DNA from: Porticoccus sp.
GTDB lineage: Bacteria; Pseudomonadota; Gammaproteobacteria; Pseudomonadales; Porticoccaceae
Direction of reading: 5' to 3'
DNA length: 11,232 bases
Assembly (NCBI GenBank): GCA_023263825.1
Contig: JALQUJ010000208.1
Span: 1 to 11,232 of the forward strand
In this document: one piece after another, positions 5,827 to 11,232 of the stretch
Position numbering within the stretch: position 1 is the first letter of the stretch
Layout: the number at the start of each line of letters is the position of its first letter
The notes under the pieces: generated by a model
Told to the model about the DNA's origin: nothing
The model's database searches: none
Seen by the model: only the letters and a program-made list of their open reading frames with translations
Position numbers and translations under genes: made by a program

Positions 5827-6420
5827 GTGTTCGGTCCCATTATTGATGAATTGATAGATAGCCTTCGCTGCTTACCGGGTGTTGGCCCAAAGTCGGCCCA
5901 GCGAATGGCTCTGCATTTACTGGAGCGCAATCGTGACGGAGCTGTTCGTTTGTCTTTAGCTGTGGCCGAAGCCGCAGAGCATGTGGGTCGTTGTCAGCAG
6001 TGTCGTACCTTAACCGAATCTGAGACTTGTGAAGTTTGCAGTAATCCTCGCCGTGAGGCGCATCAGCTTTGTGTGGTGGAAACACCTGCAGACTTATTGG
6101 CTATTGAGCAAAGCGGAACATACAAAGGACGCTACTTTGTACTTCTTGGCCACCTTTCTCCCATTGATGGTATCGGGCCAGAGGAAATTGGTGTGGAGCA
6201 ACTGATGAACCGTCTTGTGGATGAAAATATCAACGAGTTGATTCTTGCAACTAACTTGACTGTGGAAGGTGAGGCGACAGCCCATTACATCAGCGAGAGG
6301 GCAAAGGCATTGAACGTAACCGTGAGCCGAATTGCCCATGGTGTGCCTATGGGCGGTGAATTGGAATATGTTGATGGTGGTACACTTTCACATGCATTCA
6401 GCAGTCGCAAGCAGATCTAA
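5827..6420 (+). CDS. recR: Recombination mediator protein RecR
   Basis: RecR works with RecO and RecF to load RecA onto SSB-coated single-stranded DNA at gaps. The 197-residue protein (E. coli 201) has the helix-hairpin-helix LPGVGPKSAQRM (16-27), a four-cysteine zinc finger (C56xxC59, C68xxC71) and a Toprim domain (about 79-175) beginning with VVETPADLLAIEQSG, and ends in the typical GGELEYVDGGTLSHAFSSR. The start is a GTG with AAGG (5815-5818) 8 bases upstream; nearby ATGs at 5798 and 5804 are out of frame. Position after dnaX and ybaB is the classic arrangement. No terminator is evident between recR and rnd. Confidence 0.97.
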   Translation: MFGPIIDELIDSLRCLPGVGPKSAQRMALHLLERNRDGAVRLSLAVAEAAEHVGRCQQCRTLTESETCEVCSNPRREAHQLCVVETPADLLAIEQSGTYKGRYFVLLGHLSPIDGIGPEEIGVEQLMNRLVDENINELILATNLTVEGEATAHYISERAKALNVTVSRIAHGVPMGGELEYVDGGTLSHAFSSRKQI

Positions 6421-6504
6421 TGTCGTGCTGTACCACAGTTAAGTTGTATTACGAATAAAACTGATCCTAATAAAAAAGCCCACCAAACGAGCCCTAGCTA
6501 TCAG

Positions 6505-7659
6505 ATGTTAAACCATTCAGCAGATTCTCTTCCAACCCCAATCCTTGTTACTACTCCAGAGCAACTCAATCAGTGCATTGGGGAGCTTAGATGTTGTGAT
6601 GCTGTTGCATTGGATACAGAGTTCATGCGGACGGACACCTTTTTCCCGATACTTGGGTTAATTCAGGTTTATAACGGTCATTCCTGTTGGTTAATCGATC
6701 CTGTAGCTATATCTGATCTCTCTTCTTTTGTAGAGATTTTAGTCGCACCAGATATCGTCAAAGTATTTCACTCCTGTTCTGAAGACCTGGAAGTTTTAAA
6801 GCATGTATTGGATTGTATTCCCAAGCCTTTATTTGATACCCAAATCGCTGCAGCGTTGAGTGGTTATGGTTTTTCTAAAGGCTACGCTGGCCTGGTGGTT
6901 GCTGTGTTAGGCGTTCATGTGGAAAAAGGGGAAACCCGCTCCGATTGGCTACAGCGGCCTTTGCGTGAGGCTCAACTGAGCTATGCCGCATCCGATGTTT
7001 TGCATTTGTTACCAGTATATCGACAGTTATGTGAAAACCTCGATCAGTTGGGACGAACTGAATGGATGGCTGAGGAAATGTCTTTATTAGTAGTGAAGGC
7101 ATCTATCAAAAATCATTTTAGTGAGTACTTTTTGAAGGTTAAAGGTGCCTGGCAGCTTAGCCCTCAAGAGTTAGCCTCGTTGAAGCTATTGTGCGAATGG
7201 CGTGAACTTGAGGCCCGAGAACGAAACAGACCTAGAAATCGAGTGATTGGTGATAAAACCTTATTGGAAATTGTGCTTAAAAAGCCAGAGGCAAATCATG
7301 CTCTATCTGATATAGAAGGTATGCATCCAGGTTTAATCAGGCGTTATGCCGACACGTTGTTTGAGTTATTACAAAGGGGGCTGAATACGGTGCATCAAGA
7401 TTGTCCGAAGACATTGCCCGAACCTTTACCACGGCAAGCGGGAGATTTAATCAAACAGCTTAAAAAAGTGATACTGGCCCAGTCTGAGTTACTTGATCTC
7501 CCCCCAGAAATATTAGCACCAAAAAGAGATATTGAAGTTGTTGTTAGGTCTTTGATGGAACAGAAAAAAGTTTCATTGCCTAAAAATATTGCTGAAGGTT
7601 GGCGATATGAAGTGGTAGGCCAACCGCTTGAACAAGAAGCCCGAAAGATACTTAGTTAG
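6505..7659 (+). CDS. rnd: Ribonuclease D
   Basis: RNase D is a 3'-5' exoribonuclease that matures tRNA and other stable RNA 3' ends. The 384-residue protein (E. coli 375) has the DEDDy catalytic set: D37 and E39 in ALDTEF, D94 in HSCSEDLEVL, and Y160 with D164 in YAASD; D111 in LFDTQ is also conserved. An HRDC domain follows at about 215-295 (WQLSPQEL to LFELLQRG), and a second HRDC-like helical region lies at about 312-380. It lies 84 bases after recR. The ATG at 6505 has no clear Shine-Dalgarno sequence, so the start is moderately certain; the conserved domain begins soon after (about residue 12). E. coli rnd also starts poorly (UUG), and weak initiation may limit the amount of the enzyme. 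Confidence 0.95.
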   Translation: MLNHSADSLPTPILVTTPEQLNQCIGELRCCDAVALDTEFMRTDTFFPILGLIQVYNGHSCWLIDPVAISDLSSFVEILVAPDIVKVFHSCSEDLEVLKHVLDCIPKPLFDTQIAAALSGYGFSKGYAGLVVAVLGVHVEKGETRSDWLQRPLREAQLSYAASDVLHLLPVYRQLCENLDQLGRTEWMAEEMSLLVVKASIKNHFSEYFLKVKGAWQLSPQELASLKLLCEWRELEARERNRPRNRVIGDKTLLEIVLKKPEANHALSDIEGMHPGLIRRYADTLFELLQRGLNTVHQDCPKTLPEPLPRQAGDLIKQLKKVILAQSELLDLPPEILAPKRDIEVVVRSLMEQKKVSLPKNIAEGWRYEVVGQPLEQEARKILS

Positions 7660-7669
7660 AAATATCTAA

Positions 7670-7697
7670 TTAAGGATGCTTGGTTAAGGTTGTTAGT
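7670..7697 (+). repeat. Imperfect 14-bp tandem repeat before ycgL
   Basis: TTAAGGATGCTTGG (7670-7683) is followed directly by TTAAGGTTGTTAGT (7684-7697); 10 of 14 positions agree. It lies in the 64-base rnd-ycgL gap. On its own it is weak, but the period equals that of better repeats at 3452 and 8436. Confidence 0.4.
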
Positions 7698-7723
7698 AAA
7701 TAAATGATCTGGATAAAAGTACT

Positions 7724-8005
7724 ATGAAAAAACTCTGCAGTATTTATCGAAGCCCTAAGGAAGAGGGGATGTATTTATATGTGGATAAAAAAAATGACCT
7801 GGAGCCTGTGCCTGCGGAATTGTTGAGACGGTTTGGGCAACCAGAGTTAGCTATGACACTGTTGCTAACACCAGATAAAAAGTTAGCTCGAGCAGATACT
7901 GGGAAAGTACTGGGCGCTATTGCAGAGCAGGGCTATTATCTACAAATGCCTCCTCGTCCCGATGAAATCATGCAGGAGCTACGGAATAAGAACAGTAAGC
8001 TTTAA
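7724..8005 (+). CDS. ycgL: YcgL-domain protein (UPF0745)
   Basis: This 93-residue cytoplasmic protein matches the YcgL family: KKLCSIYRSPKEEGMYLYVDKK at the start (motif around 2-22), PVPAELLRRFG (29-39), LLTPDKKLARAD (47-58) and the C-terminal GYYLQMPPRPDE. The family fold is known but the biochemical role is not settled. It sits between rnd and ycgN, a pairing common in gammaproteobacteria, and its stop is one base from the ycgN ATG, which suggests translational coupling. The start has only a distant GGA (10 bases upstream). No transmembrane or signal segment is present. Confidence 0.9.
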   Translation: MKKLCSIYRSPKEEGMYLYVDKKNDLEPVPAELLRRFGQPELAMTLLLTPDKKLARADTGKVLGAIAEQGYYLQMPPRPDEIMQELRNKNSKL

Positions 8006-8006
8006 G

Positions 8007-8441
8007 ATGAGCTTTTGGCAGACGAAATCATTAAGTGAGATGTCTACGACAGAGTGGGAATCTCTTTGTGATGGCTGCGCCAAATGCTGTTTGCATAAAC
8101 TAGAGGACGAAGACACCGGTGAGGTGTTTCATACCGATGTAGTTTGTCGATTACTTGATTTGAATAGTTGTCAGTGCCGAGATTATGAGGATCGATTTAC
8201 CCAAGTCCCGGATTGCTTTAAATTGACACCAGATAATTTGCACCATCAAACTTGGTTGCCGGCCAGTTGTGCTTATCGGCTATTATTTGAAGGCAAGACA
8301 CTTCCTGAGTGGCATCATTTGGTTTCAGGAAATAATCAGTCTGTCCACATTTCAGGTAATTCTATTAAGGGAAAAGCAGTAATGGAGCAATCAGTTCAGC
8401 TTGATGATATGGAAGATCGCATTGTTCATTGGATAGATTAA
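8007..8441 (+). CDS. ycgN: YcgN family cysteine-rich protein (UPF0260, metal-chelating type)
   Basis: This 144-residue cytoplasmic protein (E. coli YcgN about 153) is of the UPF0260/YkgJ-like cysteine-cluster type. Nine cysteines are visible: C21, C24, C27 and C28 form CDGCAKCC; the others are C47, C55, C57, C70 and C88. This pattern suggests binding of zinc or an iron-sulfur cluster; the ligand is not established here. FWQTKSLSEMSTTEWESLCDGC, LPASCAYRLL (85-93) and LPEWHHLVSG (99-108) are recognisable family blocks. The start at 8007 follows the ycgL stop by one base, and longer in-frame reading from 7920 lies inside ycgL. Its stop falls in the first unit of a 14-bp tandem repeat. A role in rRNA/tRNA-related housekeeping by association with rnd is conjecture. 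Confidence 0.92.
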   Translation: MSFWQTKSLSEMSTTEWESLCDGCAKCCLHKLEDEDTGEVFHTDVVCRLLDLNSCQCRDYEDRFTQVPDCFKLTPDNLHHQTWLPASCAYRLLFEGKTLPEWHHLVSGNNQSVHISGNSIKGKAVMEQSVQLDDMEDRIVHWID

Positions 8442-8491
8442 ACCGGGTTGATTAAATCGAGTGGATTAAACCGAGTAGATTAAATAATGCA
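8436..8491 (+). repeat. 14-bp tandem repeat array after ycgN
   Basis: Units are GATTAAACCGGGTT (8436-8449), GATTAAATCGAGTG (8450-8463), GATTAAACCGAGTA (8464-8477) and a partial GATTAAAT (8478-8485). Full units agree at 11-12 of 14 positions. The array starts inside ycgN: GAT is its last sense codon and TAA (8439-8441) its stop. Changes in copy number would therefore not alter the protein. Confidence 0.9.
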
Positions 8492-8553
8492 GGTTCAAGA
8501 GCATAAATAGCTTGTTGATCGAAATTGTATACATGAATTGAAGGGAGAGGTTG

Positions 8554-8946
8554 GTGTACTCAGCAGAAAATTATCATTGGGGCTTAGTAGGGTATTACCT
8601 GGGAAGTGTACTGCTGATTATGTATGCCTATCGTTTTAGGAAAATAGTACCGGGCCGGCATTTTCGTAATTTTTTGGTGTTGTTGATTGCTGTTGTTATT
8701 TTAGTACCTATTAAAGCCTACATGGATAGTGACTTTTTAGCCCCGGCATGGTTTGTCAGTATTTTTGAAGGCCTAACGGAGGAATCTGAACAAGCCTATT
8801 TGCGTGGCCTTCAGCCTATTATCGTTTGCTATTTGGTTTCTGTTGTTCTCTATATATTCTGGGCTATTTTTGGTCCTCGTCGAGCAAAGGCGGTGAAGGA
8901 AGAGCGTGAACAAGTTGAGGGCACAGAACAGGATCAAAAAGCCTAG
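8554..8946 (+). CDS. Small membrane protein with three predicted helices, unknown function
   Basis: I do not recognise this 130-residue protein. Three hydrophobic stretches are visible: about residues 7-26 (WGLVGYYLGSVLLIMYAYRF), 36-54 (FRNFLVLLIAVVILVPIKA) and 84-108 (LRGLQPIIVCYLVSVVLYIF and following). Basic residues (RFRK, GPRRAKAVK) flank the membrane segments, and the tail from about 109 is highly charged and likely cytoplasmic. The loop between helices 2 and 3 is acidic. GTG 8554 is chosen because GGGAG (8543-8547) lies 6 bases upstream; TTG 8551 in frame is an alternative but too close to that site. It is 112 bases after ycgN, with the 14-bp repeat array in the gap, so it may have its own promoter. 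It converges with the transporter gene downstream. Confidence 0.75.
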   Translation: MYSAENYHWGLVGYYLGSVLLIMYAYRFRKIVPGRHFRNFLVLLIAVVILVPIKAYMDSDFLAPAWFVSIFEGLTEESEQAYLRGLQPIIVCYLVSVVLYIFWAIFGPRRAKAVKEEREQVEGTEQDQKA

Positions 8947-8990
8947 GTTTTACTTTGCCCGTAGCCGCTAATTTAATGCTTAACACTCTT

Positions 8991-9014
8991 ATTCAATAAT
9001 CCTAATTACTGAAT
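8991..9014. other. Hairpin between convergent genes (possible weak terminator)
   Basis: ATTCAATAAT (8991-9000) and ATTACTGAAT (9005-9014) pair at nine of ten positions around a four-base loop. The right arm includes the stop codon of the leftward transporter (9006-9008). The stem is AT-rich and has no T-run directly after it on either strand; a run of six T lies 13 bases further in the rightward direction. It is the only candidate for termination in this 59-base convergent gap. Confidence 0.35.
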
Positions 9015-10601
9015 GCCATGCATGTGCTTTTTTAAATAGGGACTAAGGCACAGTAAGAATACTCCTGCACCACAGCCCACCCAAAATAGTGTTGTAAATA
9101 GCTCCGTATAACTGGTTAGGGTTGCGACAGTATTATTGAGTTGTTCATTGTCTGTAGGGTATGTAGAAGGAACTTCTATCGCTGCGAGTTTGGCAATTTG
9201 TGCTGCCATGAATTCTGAATAGGCGGTGGCAAGGAACCAGGTCCCCATCATTAAACCAACAATGCGTGGCACCGATAACTTTGTTACTGCTGAGAGCCCT
9301 ACTGGGGACAGGCAAAGTTCACCAGTAGTGTGGAGCAAATAGGCAAGTAGTAGCCATATAGCTGCGACTTTGCCCCCTTCATTGGGAAAGCAGGCACCAA
9401 TAACCAGTGCCCCAAAGCCCAGACCTGCTTGAAGAATACCCAGTGAAAACTTGGTGGGCGTTGTGGGTTCACGATTGCGCTTGGCGAATCCTGTCCAAAG
9501 CAGGGCAAATAACGGGGCAAGTAACATGATAAACATGGGGTTAAGTGCTCCAAATTGGGAGGCTTTTATCTCGAACCCTAACAGTTCTCTGTCGACGACA
9601 CGATCAGCGTATAGGGTCATGGAAGCTGCTGTTTGTTCAAAGAGCGCCCAGAACACAACGGTAGAAAACGTCAGAACCATTAGCACGGACATACGTCCGC
9701 GTTCAACAGAGTTACAGCGAGTCAGGATAAACCACAAGATGCCTAGAGCGACAATAATAGATAGTCCATTTAAGGACCATTCCACCAGGTTCGTAGCCTG
9801 TACCAGTTGCCATATGCCAATGATGGATAGCAAGCTGCCAAGGTAAATGAGGTTTTCTCTGCTAAGCCCAGGAAGTACTTTATGTCCAAGTAACAGGGAC
9901 TCCTTTAGTTTTACCGGATCATGGGGCTCTGCATGGCCTTGCAGGTATTGTTGTCCATACAGAAAGATAGCTAAACCAATTAACATGCCTATTCCAGCTG
10001 CGCCAAATCCATAACGCCAGCCGAGAGTTTCGCCCAGATAACCGCAGAGTAAAGTGGCGACAAATGCACCGATATTGATGCCCATATAAAAAATAGTGAA
10101 ACCACTGTCTCTACGTGAGTCATTTTCGCCATAGAGCTTGCCTACAATGGTTGAAATGTTCGGTTTTAAAAAGCCAACACCAACAATAATGAGTGCGATG
10201 GAAAAATAAAAAACCTGTAAAGCCTGGTTATCTCGAATAATCTCGCCATTCATATGTTGAGCTGGGTGACCCTCAACAGCCATACCTAAATGGCCCAGTA
10301 CCAGCAGACAGCCACCAAAAATAACCGCTTTACGCATCCCTAAATAACGATCGGCTAACAATCCGCCAATCACCGGTGTGGAATAGACCAATGCAGCATA
10401 ACTGCCTAATACATCGAGCCCCATGACATCAGTGAATAAGTGATATTTTGTGAGATACAGGAGCAGCAGGTATTTCATGCCATAGAATGAAAAGCGCTCC
10501 CACATTTCTGTAGCAAAACAGATATATAGACCCTTGGGATGACCAAACAGTTGATTTGTTGGAGTATGGTTTGCTGGAGGTTGATCTGAGTATTTAGTCA
10601 C
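9006..10601 (-). CDS. Proton-dependent oligopeptide transporter (POT/PTR2 family)
   Basis: This 531-residue inner-membrane protein imports di- and tripeptides with protons. POT hallmarks are all present: E32xxE35R36F in EMWERFSFYG, the GGLLADRYLG loop (79-88), the PTR2 motif GVGFLKPN with K146, FYMGINIG (171-178), FWALFEQTAASM in the C-terminal half, and GELCLSPVGL. The length and hydrophobic pattern fit 12-14 helices. It resembles the Dtp-type transporters; the exact substrate range cannot be read. The start is GTG (10601), because a TGA lies three codons upstream in frame and no ATG precedes the ExxER motif. The ribosome-binding site is weak (GAG, 5 bases upstream). It is divergent from fadD and convergent with the membrane-protein gene. 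No gene symbol is given because several paralogues are common. Confidence 0.95.
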   Translation of the reverse strand: MTKYSDQPPANHTPTNQLFGHPKGLYICFATEMWERFSFYGMKYLLLLYLTKYHLFTDVMGLDVLGSYAALVYSTPVIGGLLADRYLGMRKAVIFGGCLLVLGHLGMAVEGHPAQHMNGEIIRDNQALQVFYFSIALIIVGVGFLKPNISTIVGKLYGENDSRRDSGFTIFYMGINIGAFVATLLCGYLGETLGWRYGFGAAGIGMLIGLAIFLYGQQYLQGHAEPHDPVKLKESLLLGHKVLPGLSRENLIYLGSLLSIIGIWQLVQATNLVEWSLNGLSIIVALGILWFILTRCNSVERGRMSVLMVLTFSTVVFWALFEQTAASMTLYADRVVDRELLGFEIKASQFGALNPMFIMLLAPLFALLWTGFAKRNREPTTPTKFSLGILQAGLGFGALVIGACFPNEGGKVAAIWLLLAYLLHTTGELCLSPVGLSAVTKLSVPRIVGLMMGTWFLATAYSEFMAAQIAKLAAIEVPSTYPTDNEQLNNTVATLTSYTELFTTLFWVGCGAGVFLLCLSPYLKKHMHGIQ

Positions 10602-10781
10602 TTTTACTCAAGTTTAGAAAGTTTACCTTCTTGAAGGAGATAGTAACTTCTTTTTATAAAAAGTACCTATTTTGAGATAGTTATTTTTATTAGTTGCACT
10701 GATTTTTATCGGTTGCGCTGCATCAGGCCACTCCGCTAGCATGCTCATGTAAATTTTTTATTAGATAGTGGGAAAGGGAAT
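10602..10781. promoter_or_regulatory. Divergent control region between transporter and fadD-like gene
   Basis: This 180-base gap must hold both promoters, but no clear -35/-10 pair stands out. It contains CCTTC/GAAGG inverted arms (10626-10637), a perfect palindrome CTTTTTATAAAAAG (10650-10663), the octamer GAGATAGT twice (10637 and 10674), and a 19-bp tandem repeat (10683-10720). No FadR- or PsrA-like operator is recognisable. Confidence 0.5.
10683..10720 (+). repeat. 19-bp imperfect tandem repeat upstream of fadD-like gene
   Basis: ATTTTTATTAGTTGCACTG (10683-10701) is followed directly by ATTTTTATCGGTTGCGCTG (10702-10720). They agree at 16 of 19 positions, and all three differences are transitions. 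It lies 61 bases before the acyl-CoA ligase ATG and could be a recent duplication or a pair of binding sites on nearly the same DNA face. Confidence 0.8.
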
Positions 10782-11232
10782 ATGTCTGAGCAATCTGGAG
10801 TATCTGTTAATGAGGCTGTGAGTAAGGCGAAAAAGAACTATGGCGTATCCGAAACCCTGGCCCTATCAGATTTGAATTCGCTGTTAGATATTTTGAGTCA
10901 GTCCGTTCGTGATTATTCACAAGAGCCTGCGGTGACATCATTGGGTAATACTCTTAGCTACGAAGATCTGGATCGTTTATCAACGGCTTTTGCTGCCTAC
11001 CTGCAACAACACACGGACTTAAAACAAGGGGATAAGCTGGCTATTCAGATGCCCAGTTTGTCCCAGTATCTAGTTGTTGCTTATGGTGTATTTAAAGCGG
11101 GCTTGGTTGCTGTAAATATTAATCCCCTCTATACAGAGGATGAATTGAATTATCAGTTTAACCATGCCAATGTAAAAGCGGTGGTGGTGTTCGATAAGTT
11201 TTTGCCTGTTGTAGAAGCGGTGCGAGAAAAAA
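10782..11232 (+). CDS. fadD: Long-chain fatty acid-CoA ligase, N-terminal part (cut by window edge)
   Basis: The first 150 codons of an AMP-binding (adenylate-forming) enzyme are visible; E. coli FadD has 561 residues, so most of the gene lies beyond the window. FadD joins ATP, CoA and fatty acids into acyl-CoA at the inner membrane face for beta-oxidation. Seen here: LSYEDLDRLSTAFAAYLQ, GDKLAIQMPSLSQYLVV, and GVFKAGLVAVNINPLYTEDEL followed by YQFNHANVKAVVVFDKF. This is the conserved N-terminal region of FadD-type ligases (VNxNPLYT). The ATP-binding P-loop and adenylate motifs are not yet reached. ATG 10782 has GGGA 8 bases upstream and another GGGA almost touching it. It is transcribed divergently from the peptide transporter. 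The ligase family is clear; FadD specifically rather than another acyl-CoA synthetase is likely but unproven. Confidence 0.85.
   Translation, partial: MSEQSGVSVNEAVSKAKKNYGVSETLALSDLNSLLDILSQSVRDYSQEPAVTSLGNTLSYEDLDRLSTAFAAYLQQHTDLKQGDKLAIQMPSLSQYLVVAYGVFKAGLVAVNINPLYTEDELNYQFNHANVKAVVVFDKFLPVVEAVREK

Noticed and set aside
5798..5827. Nine-codon ORF (MKMRLKRLV) whose TAG touches the recR GTG
   Set aside because: No ribosome-binding site, and short ORFs of this length are expected by chance; recR has its own AAGG site.
6421..6504. Possible promoter TTGTAT-18-TAATAA before rnd
   Set aside because: Only three of six consensus bases in each box, which is expected by chance in AT-rich spacer.
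9451..9846. Rightward open frame of 131 codons inside the transporter
   Set aside because: Antisense shadow of a strongly conserved membrane transporter gene; no start signals or motifs.
1..11232. Search for mobile elements, CRISPR arrays, toxin-antitoxin pairs, defence genes, tRNAs and riboswitches
   Set aside because: No transposase, spaced direct repeats, cloverleaf or known aptamer core was seen; the window is ordinary core chromosome.

Overview
The window looks like ordinary chromosomal core DNA of a gammaproteobacterium with moderate to low GC. The genes for TtcA, DnaX, YbaB, RecR, RNase D, YcgL and YcgN sit in that order on one strand. The DnaX, TtcA and RecR sequences are clearly of the gammaproteobacterial type. 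A marine Cellvibrionales, Oceanospirillales or Alteromonadales relative is my inference from gene order and the peptide-type dimeric dUTPase; it is not proven by the sequence. I see no mobile element, CRISPR array, rRNA or tRNA.

Layout. 1-672: a bidirectional terminator, then a leftward gene for an unknown secreted protein. 673-1117: a 445-base gap with no convincing gene, holding the possible promoter of that leftward gene, two inverted repeats, and a degenerate tandem repeat that runs into the next start codon. 1118-8946: ten rightward genes with short gaps, probably one or a few transcripts. They encode a YcbL-like metallo-beta-lactamase-fold hydrolase, an all-alpha dUTPase, ttcA, dnaX, ybaB, recR, rnd, ycgL, ycgN and a three-helix membrane protein. 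9006-10601: a leftward proton-coupled peptide transporter, convergent with the previous gene. 10602-10781: a divergent intergenic region. 10782-11232: the first 150 codons of a fadD-like acyl-CoA ligase, cut by the window edge.

The rightward block is genome-maintenance and RNA housekeeping. dUTPase keeps uracil out of DNA, DnaX loads the sliding clamp, YbaB and RecR belong to the conserved dnaX-ybaB-recR recombination/repair cluster, TtcA thiolates tRNA, and RNase D trims tRNA 3' ends. The flanking peptide transporter and acyl-CoA ligase are unrelated nutrient-uptake functions.

The strongest non-obvious signals are these. First, a programmed -1 frameshift site inside dnaX with an immediate stop in the new frame, predicting a 398-residue gamma-like protein beside the 649-residue tau. 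Second, a perfect 14-bp tandem duplication at the ttcA/dnaX junction that duplicates the dnaX start and creates a five-codon mini-ORF overlapping the real start. Third, a recurring habit of short tandem repeats, often of exactly 14 bp, in intergenic gaps across the window. I did not find a clearly new multi-gene system.
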